Translations under genes and position numbers: made by a program
Notes under the pieces: generated by a model
Told to the model about the DNA's origin: nothing
Databases searched by the model: none
The model's input: the letters and a program-made list of their open reading frames with translations, nothing else
Shown: positions 21,301-30,809 of the stretch, piece after piece
Layout of the letters: the number at the start of each line of letters is the position of its first letter
Numbering within the stretch: position 1 is the stretch's first letter
Assembly (NCBI RefSeq): GCF_037126465.1
Contig: NC_088201.1
Location: 63,820,879 to 63,884,878, forward strand
Reading direction: 5' to 3'
Origin: Ornithodoros turicata
Taxonomy: Eukaryota > Arthropoda > Arachnida > Ixodida > Argasidae
DNA: 64,000 nt

Positions 21301-22861
21301 CATCATACACGGATGAAAAACACAAACTCAATGTCTTTGGCACAAGTATGTCCAATGCTTCACACAGCTTGGACCTGACCCCTTGGGAGGTGAGGAATGT
21401 CTTAACGTTGGCTTTGAAGGCTTCCTCACACGCACCCACAAACGTCGCAAAGGCAGGAAGAGGAACCGACAGCTCCAAAGTCAGTACTGTCCACATTCTT
21501 GACACTCAAATAAAGCAACAGCTGGCTACTGTCCTGAAATGTGGCATTCCCCCGACGAATGTCCGACGTTGGACTTGGTGGTTTGAAATTGAAAAGACGA
21601 CGATGAAGAAGAAAACGGCTATGGACAGTCACAAAGTGCGCAGTCAACGTACACCAAAATTACCAAAATACAGCAAACTCGTAGCCACTGATCTCTATGT
21701 ATAAAGGCTGGATCGCGCATGGGAGAGGGGCTCGTGGGGGAGAGGCGTGCCTTCGGGCCGCCATGTTGGTGGGCCCTAAAGTGCTGTGTGTGCCCATAGA
21801 AAACAATGGGAGGCAACAGAGATTGTGAGTATTTATTGCGCTGCTAGCATTGATCGTTGTTTGTCATCACACAATTTTGTAAGGTGCCAGTATACTGATG
21901 TATCCTAACAGTGTTTCACAGGTGTTCTGCCGTTCGATTCTTAATTACGTTATGTTTTGCATTCCGAAACTAGACCGTCACAGCAGTGCAGCGCTGGGGA
22001 TTGTACTACAGCACGTTTCCCAGCCAATATTTCAATAAGAAACGACGTGAGATTAACAACAACCATGTATATAATATCCCGTACTGCGTTCTGGACAAAA
22101 ATTGTTCCATAAAGAACGGCCCGGGAAAAGATATATACTCGCATGGCAGAAAGAGATCGTTGTAGAGTCACAGCCGTTGTTTTAGCCGTGTATGCGTTTA
22201 GTATGATTTATATCAAGCATCGCCTTAGAAAGGGTCTTTTAGTAAACGACAGCGGTGCTTTGCCTCGCAAATATGGACACACCGAAGCAGCCCAAATAAT
22301 TACTTCACGCAATATTAGATCACACTCGTTAGGACAGTTAATCAGGTAGTGATGTAAGCTTAATCAATAAAGTTACTTAGAAAGTGGTAACACCTCCTTG
22401 AGACACAGGACTTATCTCTTTTTGAAGTACAGCCCTTCTATGTTTGTTTGCTTCTTCCTTTATTTGTTCTGATTATTTGCAGGCGCGGTTGTGCCAAACT
22501 GAATGTCCTTCTCCAGCACTCACATGCTTTTGTTGAATACAACTGCAGTGTGAGAAAAGCTGCTTGGGGACGGGGTCCTGCTATCCAGTGCTGACTTTGT
22601 CATGCTTGTTATGTGGAGCATGTTCCAAAAAATGCAGCTCCACGTATGGTCTTCAAATTGCAACAGGACTATTTGGAGCTTGAAACAGTTGTGACTTTGT
22701 CATTTTGGCCCTCGTGTACCCAGTGTGTGAAACGCAAACAAAGAAGTCTAACACGATATGCTTTTGTAATGAAGATCACTGATGATGAGTAAAGATAATA
22801 TACGAGTTCTAGTTTATTCAATATTTTATATCATTCATTATATTCCGCACCAACAAGCTAA
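18341..22861. other. Unassigned region, no supported gene
   Basis: About 4.5 kb without recognisable domains. The longest frame is a 108-codon minus-strand ORF at 21505-21179 with no match I can name; it may be a decayed exon or chance. AATAAA occurs near 19551 and 20091, and an AT-rich run at 19920-19965. 21690-21815 matches 30055-30165 in inverted orientation (separate entry). Nothing supports a promoter or spliced gene firmly. Confidence 0.5.
21690..21815. repeat. Short repeat, inverted partner of 30055-30165
   Basis: Shares CACTGATCTC, AAGGCTGGATCGCG and GGCCGCCAT in the same order with the reverse complement of 30055-30165. Could be two copies of a short interspersed repeat or the ends of a larger inserted block. 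Moderate similarity only. Confidence 0.5.
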
Positions 22862-23890
22862 CTATTAATAATAAAAAAACTGAATTCATTCTCTCCCATA
22901 GCCCTCAGAGGAAACTACCGCTGCTGCCAACTTTAACGCTAAATGGTAGCTCTCTTTTACCTACTGGCAAGGTAACGTTCCTGGGAGTAACGTTAGATAC
23001 CCATTTAAAGTTCACAGCACACATCTCAAACATATGTTAGCGTGCGGCTTACGGCCTTCATGCGTTATCCAAGGTGAAATATTTTTTTCCACTCCATACA
23101 CTTGTGTCATTATATTACGCTTTCATACATTCCCCACCTCTCTTACTGCATCACATCATGGGGATCCACATATATCTCTCATCTCTAAACCGCTTACAAA
23201 GAAGAGCTATTCGCATCATTACATTCACTCCCGCAGTATGCAGCAGTCGCCACCTCTTCATATCACTGCGTATTTTGCCACTCATGCAGCTGTTTCATTT
23301 CTGCGTTCTACTGCTTCTGTACAAGCATTTGTCAGGTGTCTTCAACAATCAGTGTCTTGCAGTAGTCATTCCATCTAGATCACCTTGTAATTTTCTCCTG
23401 CCACGCACAACAACCAACTACGGGAAGCAAACATTCACCTTCGTTGCTGCCCAACTATGGAACGCCTTGCCCGATAACCTAAAGTCAGTACGTTCGTTCC
23501 AACGTTTTCGGATCATCTTACGGAACCATTTCATAAATTAGCTACTCATATTCATACACATTCTTTTCATGCACGCTTTTTCAACTATTTGTCTTCTTTC
23601 ACCCATGGGCTTTTTCGCCTACGCTGTTCACCTTCATAAACGTCACATTTTTGCTCAATCTCAGTTGTTTTTATTTCTTATATTTAATTTGTTTGTTCTT
23701 TTACTTTTGTGCGTATTGTGCTTTGTCCCATACTGTGACAGTACATCGTTATATTGGATACCTTGTTCTGATGTTGTCACCACATACATGATATTCAGAT
23801 TGTTTCCGGGAGGCCCCACCTCTAGCTATGCTACGGGGCCCCCACTGTGTACTATGTATTGCAAATACTACTAACAAAATTGAAATGGAA
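22862..23890 (+). pseudogene. 3' end of a CR1/Jockey-like LINE
   Basis: Two frames give the C-terminal part of a non-LTR reverse transcriptase: KTEFILSH, GKVTFLGVTLD then LKFTAHI (22880-23030), and the ORF 23074-23541 with RLQRRAIRIIT and TFVAAQLWNALP. These are thumb and post-RT blocks of CR1/Jockey-type elements. The 3' tail ends in GAAATGGAATTGAAATT, typical of LINE 3' ends with short repeats. The RT core, endonuclease and 5' part are absent and a frameshift lies near 23035, so this is a truncated dead copy. Confidence 0.83.
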
Positions 23891-24788
23891 TTGAAATTAT
23901 TCAATATTTTATGTCAAGTTTATACAACATCAAGTTTATTCAAGTTCACTTATGCGTTTCAGGATACAATGAACGTGCAGGGAGGTCGCAAAAGACTACA
24001 TTTATTGTTTTGTGACCTTGCTACAATGGCAATATATATTTTAGGAATGACAATGGTCTGGTACGCTCTCTAAATTTGTAGCACTCAATTTTAGGTTCGA
24101 ATGAGCAATGAATAGCAACTTCCCTCCTGATATTTTCTCATATATGCTGAATTTTAAATTTAGTGTGATCGAATATGTGATATAATAATAATATATAAGA
24201 ATATAATATTTGATAAATGAATGTGATCAACAGTAGATGTAAACAACATGAGTAGCCATAGAAGTGCATTTTAAATAAATAATTTTCTTCTTATAGCGTA
24301 TATGTACATGCCTATTAACTGAAACAATTATCACAGTTCCCTGACAAGTTTTAATTTCTGAGAGTGTACTGTAGAGGCTCTACAACAGTTCATACAAGGT
24401 ATTATATACTGTGAATGCCTTTAAAAATCCCATGTGACACATATGCCTTTACTTTCTGGAGGTGCTGTGGTAGTCAAAGTTTGTGGGCATTACGCAGGTT
24501 CTGCACCCATTTCTTGAGTATGTCGAGGCAGCCGTGAAGTAACCTGCATTGATGATGATTATTCCAATTTTTATGGTGCATCGACAACAAAGGAAATAAT
24601 ACATCAGAACATTGGTTTGGGTGTAACCAGTTAAAAATGAATATGTTGTTTAATAAATGCATTGGACAAATGTTAAAACATCAGTTTAAAACATGGTTTA
24701 CAATCCCTGTATCTTCTAAAAATTAAAAAGATTAAAAACTATTCTAAAAAGAATATGGGGAACTCTTCTAAAAAGAATTATAATCTGT
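23891..24788. other. Unassigned AT-rich region
   Basis: No gene, RNA or element ends recognised. An AT-rich run lies at 24180-24215. The last 90 bp carry two CTAAAAAGAAT copies just before the CsRn1-like element. Confidence 0.55.
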
Positions 24789-24941
24789 TGTAGAGCGAGA
24801 AATGAGGCGACCAGGCTCTACTGAGGTTGATGGGTTTAATGACGGTTAATGGCGATGAACCGAAAACGAAAGCTCGGGTCACGCGCAGTGCTGCGCGTAA
24901 CCGATGGCGGTGCTGGTGATGATTATGACGCTGCTGCTACA
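24789..24941 (-). repeat. 3' LTR of CsRn1-like element
   Basis: Identical over 153 bp to 29034-29186. On the minus strand it runs TGTAGCAGC...CTCTACA. Preceded (minus strand) by the purine run GGGGGGGAGCCC at 24942-24953, the likely polypurine tract. Confidence 0.95.
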
Positions 24942-25714
24942 GGGCTCCCCCCCGTGGCGGATGACAAGGCTGGCGAGGAGGGCCGAGGTTGTCGGAAAGG
25001 TCGGGCGCCGAGGCCAAGGAGTACAGGAGCCGGACCCGAGGCGGCGGGCGGCTCGTAGTGTGCGAGCTGCGGCGCCCAATGGACTCGACGTGGAGGGGGA
25101 GGAATGCTGGAGACAGGAGCTGAGCACGGACGTAGGGAGGGCGGGTCGGGCGATACCAGAGGTGCAGACTCCAGGAATGCGGGCTTAAGCCTGTCGATGG
25201 CCACAGTGTCAGGTCCCCGTGGAAGATCGAGGCGGAAAAACTTCCCGGCTCGCGAGATGACCCTGTAGGGGCCGTCATAGGGAGGCTGCAAGCTGGAGCG
25301 GACAGAGTCCCGGCGGACGAAGACGTGGGTGGCTTGATTAAGGTCGGGGCTCACGAACACGCGTGTTGCGGGAGCGGAGCGGGTAGGCGTGGGCTTGAGG
25401 TCCCGGAAGAGCTGGCGGAGACGGTCGATGTAGGAGGAAGGGTCGTGCACGAGCGGGGCCGATGGGCTGAAGAATGCTCCGGGAAGGCGGAGCGGGCAGC
25501 CGTAGACCATGTGGGCCGCGCTGCAGTCATCCTGGCGGATCGCGGCGCGAAGGCCAAGCAGGACGAAGGGTAGACGCTCGGGCCAGGTTGTGTCGCCGTG
25601 GTCAGTGGCGCGGAGGGAAGCCTTGAGCTGCCGATGAAGGCGCTCGACCAGGCCGTTGGCAGCCGGATGGTAGAGGCCGTGGTTCGGATGTGATGGGTTC
25701 CGAGGGCGCTGCAC
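24923..25714 (-). CDS. Integrase C-terminal half of CsRn1-like pol, shifted frame
   Basis: 263 codons continuing integrase from the catalytic-Glu helix region ([16 protein letters not shown]) through the core end. A C-terminal GPY module follows (PPYDGPYRV, then [10 protein letters not shown]), then a Pro-rich tail that runs into the 3' LTR. It is in the frame left by a 2-nt gain (or equivalent) near 25690 in the long pol frame. The role in a working element is strand transfer of the DNA copy into the genome. Because the shift sits inside the core, this copy should not make an active integrase. Confidence 0.85.
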   Translation of the reverse strand: MQRPRNPSHPNHGLYHPAANGLVERLHRQLKASLRATDHGDTTWPERLPFVLLGLRAAIRQDDCSAAHMVYGCPLRLPGAFFSPSAPLVHDPSSYIDRLRQLFRDLKPTPTRSAPATRVFVSPDLNQATHVFVRRDSVRSSLQPPYDGPYRVISRAGKFFRLDLPRGPDTVAIDRLKPAFLESAPLVSPDPPSLRPCSAPVSSIPPPPRRVHWAPQLAHYEPPAASGPAPVLLGLGARPFRQPRPSSPALSSATGGSPVAAAS

Positions 25715-28275
25715 AGGTGACGGAAGAGGGCCGATTCAAACTGGCGTCCTCTGTCCGTGGTTACAGTGGACGGGACGCCGAATCGGGAAACCCAGGAGAA
25801 GAGGAATGCGTGGGCCACCGTCTCGGCCGTGATGTCAGGAATCGGCGTTACCTCCGGCCAGCGGGTAAAGCGGTCGATGCACGAGAGCGGGTAGCGGTAG
25901 CCTTTGGCCAGAGGAAGCGGGCCGACCAAGTCGATGTGGACCTGGTCGAAACGGGCATCTGGCGGAAGGAACCGCGATGGAGGCGAGATGGTGTGGCGGT
26001 AGATTTTGGACCGCTGGCAGGCCAGGCAGGCCCGCGCCCAGTCACGGACATCGGCATTCATGCGAGGCCATATGTAGCGCTCTGCGACGATCTTTTGCGT
26101 GCCGCGCACGCCAGGGTGGGACAGCGAGTGGAGGGCGTTGAAAACATGCCGGCGGAAGGCCAGGGGAACAAAAGGGCGCGGGGTACCAGTAGAGGTGTCG
26201 CACCATAGACTTGCCGTCGAACCGGGGAGCGAGATCTCCCGAAAAGTGGTGGATGAGGCGGGGGATGAACGAAGGGAGGCGAGCTCTTCATCCGCCTGTT
26301 GCGCCTGGGCGATGCCGTCCAAATCGACCGCGGGGGGCGGATGGAGAGCATTGACGTCCGGCCGCGAGAGTGCGTCGGCAGCGGCATTGTCTTCGCCTGC
26401 GACGTGTCGCACATCGGTCGTGAACTCCAAGAGGTAGCACATGTGGCGGGTTTCACGAGGCGAGTGGTTGAGGGAGGCCGATCGCAGGGCGAACATGAGA
26501 GGCTTGTGGTCGGTGTACAGCACAAACGGGCGGCCCTCGAGAAAATGGCGGTAGTGTCTGCATGCCAGGTATGCGGCGAGGAGCTCACGCCCGAAGGTGC
26601 TGTAGCGTGTTTCGGCTGGCGAGAGGCGTTGGGAAAAGAAACGCTGACGCTGCTGCAAAACTGCGCCGACAGCAGCAGTGGAGGCGTCGACGAACAACGC
26701 TGTCTCGGCGTCAGGACGAGGATGGTGGAGCAGCACAGCATCTGCCAGGGCCTGCTTGACCTCTTCGAACGCGCGTTCTGCTGCCGGTGTCCACTCCAGA
26801 GTGGCAGCACGGGCCTCTTTCGGATGGTCAGCGCCGAGAGCTGCGTAGAGAGGCTGGAGCAAGGCAGCACAGCGAGGCACAAAACGTCGGTAGAAAGTCA
26901 CGAGGCCGAGGAATGAACGAAGTCCTTTGCGAGAAGTGGGGGCAGGAAAGTCTCGGATGGCCTGGACCTTGGATGCGAGTGGCCGGATGCCTTGCGGGGT
27001 GATGGTGTGTCCCAGGAAGGTAAGGGTGGTAACGCCAAACTCGCACTTCGAGGCATTGATGGAGACTCCGTAGTCCTCCAGGCGCGAGAACAGGGCGCGC
27101 AGATGGGCGCGATGAGCCTCCGGAGATGGACTTGCGACGAGGATGTCATCCATGTATGCGAATGCGAAGTCCAGGCCGCGGAGCACTTCGTTGATGAATC
27201 GTTGGAATGTCTGCGCAGCATTACGCAGGCCAAAGGGCATCCGCACGTATTCAAAGAGGCCAAAAGGGGTGGTTATAGCAGTCTTCGGGATGTCAGGGGG
27301 ATGGACGGGAATTTGGTGATAGGCTTTGATGAGGTCTATCTTGGAGAAGATGGTCGCTCCGTCAAGATTCGCGGTGAAGTCCTGAATATGGGGAAGGGGG
27401 TATCTGTCCGGTACCGTGACGATGTTGAGTGCACGGTAGTCCCCACATGGGCGCCAATCACCAGGTGTTGCTTTGGGCACCATGTGGAGAGCGGAAGACC
27501 ACGGGCTGGAGGAAGGCCGAATGATCCCCAGTTCGAGCATGTGCTCAAATTCCCTCTTGGCAATGACGAGGCGCTCCGGAGCCAGCCGTCTGGGGCGAGC
27601 GAAGACAGGGGGGCCCCGTGTCACGATGTGGTGAGTGACGCTGTGGCGAGGTGGGCAAGAGGCGTGAGATTGGCGCAGGACAGCGGGGAACTCCGTGACA
27701 ATGTCGGCGAAAGCAGTGGGCAACGGTAGCCGTATGGTGGGACTAATGGCGGCTATATGCGCTGGAGCTCCATAAACGTGCAAAGAAGTAGTGTTGTCGA
27801 CGAGGCGCTGGCGTCTAATATCCACAAGAAGGTCGAAATGGTGGAGGAAGTCGGCGCCAAGGATTGCGAAGGGGAGGTCGGCGATGGTAAAAACCCAACG
27901 AAATACTCTGCGCAGGCCGAGGTCAAGGGTGACGGAGCGTTGACCGTAAGTTGAGATGGTGGACTTGTTGACGGCCTGCAAAGCCAAGTCTGGTTGTCGG
28001 TGTCGTTTTTCTGCGGGGGTTGGTGGAACGACGCTCACGTCAGCCCCGGTGTCCACCAGGAAGCGACAGCCGGACACGCGGTCCGTGATCCGGAAGAGCC
28101 GGCTGTTGTCGCCCCCAGCCACGCCAGCCGTTAATGGTTGGGGGGAGCGTTTCCCGGCCACGAGCAAGGGGCCTGGCAGTTTCTTGCGGCATCGCCGAAT
28201 TTTCGATGATACCAGCAGAAGTGGTGCTGAGAGGGCGAAGGAGACCGTTGACGGGATGGCGAGCAGCGACGGCAA
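25351..28275 (-). CDS. pol of CsRn1-like element: protease, RT, RNase H, integrase N-half
   Basis: 974-codon frame, overlapping gag by about 145 nt in the -1 frame, so expression would need ribosomal frameshifting. In order: aspartic protease with [12 protein letters not shown] (residues 72-82); RT with [13 protein letters not shown] and an intact FAYMDDIL catalytic block (about residue 372); RNase H with [13 protein letters not shown] and YTDHKPL; integrase zinc domain HSLSHPG...CLACQ; and core [11 protein letters not shown] and [11 protein letters not shown]. The last roughly 110 codons after residue 860 are a wrong-frame tail caused by the frameshift. The catalytic residues of protease, RT and RNase H are all present. 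Confidence 0.92.
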   Translation of the reverse strand: MPSLLAIPSTVSFALSAPLLLVSSKIRRCRKKLPGPLLVAGKRSPQPLTAGVAGGDNSRLFRITDRVSGCRFLVDTGADVSVVPPTPAEKRHRQPDLALQAVNKSTISTYGQRSVTLDLGLRRVFRWVFTIADLPFAILGADFLHHFDLLVDIRRQRLVDNTTSLHVYGAPAHIAAISPTIRLPLPTAFADIVTEFPAVLRQSHASCPPRHSVTHHIVTRGPPVFARPRRLAPERLVIAKREFEHMLELGIIRPSSSPWSSALHMVPKATPGDWRPCGDYRALNIVTVPDRYPLPHIQDFTANLDGATIFSKIDLIKAYHQIPVHPPDIPKTAITTPFGLFEYVRMPFGLRNAAQTFQRFINEVLRGLDFAFAYMDDILVASPSPEAHRAHLRALFSRLEDYGVSINASKCEFGVTTLTFLGHTITPQGIRPLASKVQAIRDFPAPTSRKGLRSFLGLVTFYRRFVPRCAALLQPLYAALGADHPKEARAATLEWTPAAERAFEEVKQALADAVLLHHPRPDAETALFVDASTAAVGAVLQQRQRFFSQRLSPAETRYSTFGRELLAAYLACRHYRHFLEGRPFVLYTDHKPLMFALRSASLNHSPRETRHMCYLLEFTTDVRHVAGEDNAAADALSRPDVNALHPPPAVDLDGIAQAQQADEELASLRSSPASSTTFREISLPGSTASLWCDTSTGTPRPFVPLAFRRHVFNALHSLSHPGVRGTQKIVAERYIWPRMNADVRDWARACLACQRSKIYRHTISPPSRFLPPDARFDQVHIDLVGPLPLAKGYRYPLSCIDRFTRWPEVTPIPDITAETVAHAFLFSWVSRFGVPSTVTTDRGRQFESALFRHLCSALGTHHIRTTASTIRLPTAWSSAFIGSSRLPSAPLTTATQPGPSVYPSSCLAFAPRSARMTAARPTWSTAARSAFPEHSSAHRPRSCTTLPPTSTVSASSSGTSSPRLPAPLPQHACS

Positions 28276-28994
28276 AACGGGCGCCGAGGGGAACGTGGTC
28301 GCTGCGGGGGAATGGCGTCAACCCGGTTCACCAGGGCCGCCACCGTAGTCTGGAGTTGCTGGAGCGACGTGCTGATGGCATTGATTGCAACGTCCACCGG
28401 TGGAGGGGAGGTGCGGGGGGCCAGGGCGGCAACGGCTCCTGGAGATGGAAGGCCAGCAAAATCCAGAATACGGTCCGCCATCTTCGCCAAGTCATCCAGG
28501 CGGGAATTTTCGCCGGCGGCCAGGATCATGCGGACATTGTGGGGCAAACGTTGTAGGAAGAGCTCGCGTAGTAGTGAGTCGTCCGTGGTAGGGTTGCCCG
28601 CGAGGTCGCGCATGCGGCGTAGTAGCTGTGTGGGCCGTCGATCGCCGAGCTCTTCCCTGTTCAGAAGCTGCTGCAATCGCCGCTCCTCCGAAGCAGACGT
28701 GCGGCGAATTAACTCGTCCCTTAAGGTGTCGTAGGGTAACTCGGGGTGAGGGTGGATGATTAGGTCGCGGACTTCCGCCGCAGCTTCGGGAGGAAGGTTT
28801 GCGATGGCGTGGCCAAACCTTGAGGCTTGAGAAGTGACGCGGCGTCCGTCGAAGAGAACCTCCGCCTGTGCGAACCACAGCTGAGGGTCGGAGATGGAGA
28901 AAGGCGGCAGGCGGAGCGGTGCCACAGAAGCCTCAAGCGGTGGCGGTGGCCGGCTGGGAGGCGAAGAGCTGGTGGAGTGCTGGTCACCGTTCAT
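28131..28994 (-). CDS. gag of CsRn1-like element
   Basis: 287 codons from the ATG at 28994, about 20 bp inside the primer site. N-terminal disordered Ser/Pro stretch, then a capsid-like helical region with [12 protein letters not shown] and [13 protein letters not shown]. An Arg/Ser/Pro-rich basic tail follows, with a CX2HX9CX3C zinc motif (CWYHRKFG...NCQAPC). This CHCC form, instead of CCHC, marks CsRn1-type gag. Structural protein of the particle and RNA binding. Apparently intact. Confidence 0.9.
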   Translation of the reverse strand: MNGDQHSTSSSPPSRPPPPLEASVAPLRLPPFSISDPQLWFAQAEVLFDGRRVTSQASRFGHAIANLPPEAAAEVRDLIIHPHPELPYDTLRDELIRRTSASEERRLQQLLNREELGDRRPTQLLRRMRDLAGNPTTDDSLLRELFLQRLPHNVRMILAAGENSRLDDLAKMADRILDFAGLPSPGAVAALAPRTSPPPVDVAINAISTSLQQLQTTVAALVNRVDAIPPQRPRSPRRPFCRRCSPSRQRSPSPSQHHFCWYHRKFGDAARNCQAPCSWPGNAPPNH

Positions 28995-29013
28995 GATGGT
29001 GGAACGCTAAGAC

Positions 29014-29031
29014 ATCACGTCCGGGTCACCA
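29014..29031 (-). promoter_or_regulatory. tRNA-Trp primer-binding site of CsRn1-like element
   Basis: The minus strand reads TGGTGACCCGGACGTGAT two bases after the 5' LTR. This complements a tRNA-Trp 3' end except for one position. It primes minus-strand DNA synthesis. Confidence 0.85.
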
Positions 29032-29033
29032 GT

Positions 29034-29186
29034 TGTAGAGCGAGAAATGAGGCGACCAGGCTCTACTGAGGTTGATGGGTTTAATGACGGTTAATGGCGA
29101 TGAACCGAAAACGAAAGCTCGGGTCACGCGCAGTGCTGCGCGTAACCGATGGCGGTGCTGGTGATGATTATGACGCTGCTGCTACA
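29034..29186 (-). repeat. 5' LTR of CsRn1-like element
   Basis: 153 bp, identical to 24789-24941. Would carry the promoter on the minus strand; no TATA box is obvious. Confidence 0.95.
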
Positions 29187-30430
29187 CTCTAATTATTATA
29201 TTGCTGGGTGAAGGAGCCTAAAGTGTAAGGTGTGTTTCTGATGTGAACATGTAAGAAAATATGCAAAACTGAGAGAGGCTAACCACAGTGCGTGCACTGA
29301 GGTTGTTCCTTCCTGTAAAGTAGAAACCAGTGGATGAGGAACGTGATACTTACTTGTACACCCAGCCGTATCACACTGCACAGATTATTCACTGGGTAGC
29401 CCTCATGACGAAACCTGTATTGAGAAACCACTTTTGCCTTAAAAACTGCTACAAATATCGCGACACGCTACAAATTATTACTATCGTAACAAGCTGACGA
29501 TACAGCTCAGACACAAAGGCATTATTCAAGTCGCGCCACACCACCGTTACGTAGGATTCTTTGTCACAAATCAAACCAAGGCACAAAACAATACCAATAC
29601 ATGAAAAAAGGTGACAATCGTGGTCTCATTATGACGTAATACCGAACTTGTGCGCGAAGGTAATTCAAAGAAATGAATGTGGCACTTGCTTCCGCAGAGA
29701 ACACGGTGTACCATGCTAGCAATGCATGCAAAAAAGCGCTCGAGTGCTCGCACATATATTAATGACAACACTACCTGTGTAGTGTAACGTGTTCTTTCAA
29801 GCATATTATGCACTCAAACTGTATTTGCCGCCGGGTAAAATGCAAGTGTGCTCGATTGAACGTCGGAAGAGCGATCAAGCAACCTGCATCCAGTGCTCGT
29901 TTTGGGCAAAAAAACACTTCATAATGGTCAACTAAATATACAGAATGGACGCCTATTTATTCCTCGATAAAGAGTGACTCACCTGTATAAATTTAGGCCC
30001 TGTATCCTTGCCAGTACGGTTGGTACGACCGTAATTGCAAGAAGTTGCCATGATCGCTGCGGCGAGTGTTGTGGGTACAGTAAGATGGCGGCCGGTTTCT
30101 TCACGCTCGCGCTCCCTATCCGCGATCCAGCCTTTTACAATCGAGATCAGTGCTCGTAGCTAACAACATGGAGAGCGACAGGAACCGGAAGAGTACTCGG
30201 CTCTGTCTATAATCCTACGTATTACTGGCAGACCGCGCGAATCGCTTCATTAAAAACAGGCATATTGTATTAGTACACACATTATTCGCGCCTCCGATTA
30301 CATTATTTTTGTTTACCTTCATAGTTTGCCCCTCAACAACCACGCTCGCATGTGTATCATGAAGGGCGCAGGGTTGCTAACACAGATTTCGTATTTTTTC
30401 CCGCCTTCGCTACCATTTATATTTACCTTG
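29187..30430. other. Unassigned region right of the CsRn1-like element
   Basis: No gene or RNA supported. 30055-30165 contains GCGATCCAGCCTTTTAC and a GGCGGCC block and is the inverted partner of 21690-21815. The rest is single-copy in this window. Confidence 0.5.
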
Positions 30431-30806
30431 GATTCTCTGCGATGCGCGGTTCGCGAAATAGGAGAGGAGGACAAAACAGACTCTCAGAAGACGATGTCGT
30501 CGCGCGCGGGTTTGAGAGACCCCTGCAGGGCTATTTCTTGTCGCATTGTAGTGATTTCTTGCTCGGGCTTTAGACCACCTATATCACAAAAGGCTCCTGC
30601 GTTGACGAAGTTGTGTCGGGTTTTTGTTTGCCTGGAAAAAAATATCAAAGTTGACTCAGAGCGCCCAAAAGCACCATATTCACTGCAACTTTCCCGACGA
30701 TGTACAAAACGGATAAGATTGAGCTTGATGCCATTTAATTTGTCCTTCATGGCGTTATTGAATGATATGTAATTTGCTGCTCTACTGTATCAGGAACGCA
30801 AGCACC
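30431..30806. repeat. Repeat V, copy 1
   Basis: Direct match to 36361-36673 plus 37379-37474, starting ATTCTCTGCG and running to about AGCACCATAC. V lies directly left of U copy 2, and its other copy lies directly right of it. No TG...CA ends, so an LTR nature is not supported. The empty Harbinger target site (CCATTTAATTTGTC) is at 30732-30745. Confidence 0.82.
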
Positions 30807-30809
30807 ATA

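Larger units (their letters stand above)
24789..29186 (-). mobile_element. CsRn1-like Ty3/gypsy retrotransposon, minus strand, young
   Basis: Complete 4398-bp element with two identical 153-bp LTRs, a tRNA-Trp primer site, gag and pol (protease, RT, RNase H, integrase with GPY module). The clade call rests on the tRNA-Trp primer plus the unusual CHCC gag zinc motif, both marks of CsRn1-type elements. GC content is far above its surroundings, as is usual for a fresh insertion. One frameshift in integrase near 25690. Expected 4-5 bp target duplications are not seen: the left flank ends ATCTGT and the right begins CTCTAA. Confidence 0.93.

Noticed and set aside
21179..21505. 108-codon minus-strand ORF as a host exon
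   Set aside because: No recognisable domain, no convincing splice signals, and overlapping ORFs of similar length exist on the other strand.
25690..28734. Plus-strand ORFs of 140-245 codons across 25.7-28.7 kb
   Set aside because: They are antisense shadows of the GC-rich gag-pol of the CsRn1-like element, whose minus-strand frames contain all diagnostic motifs.
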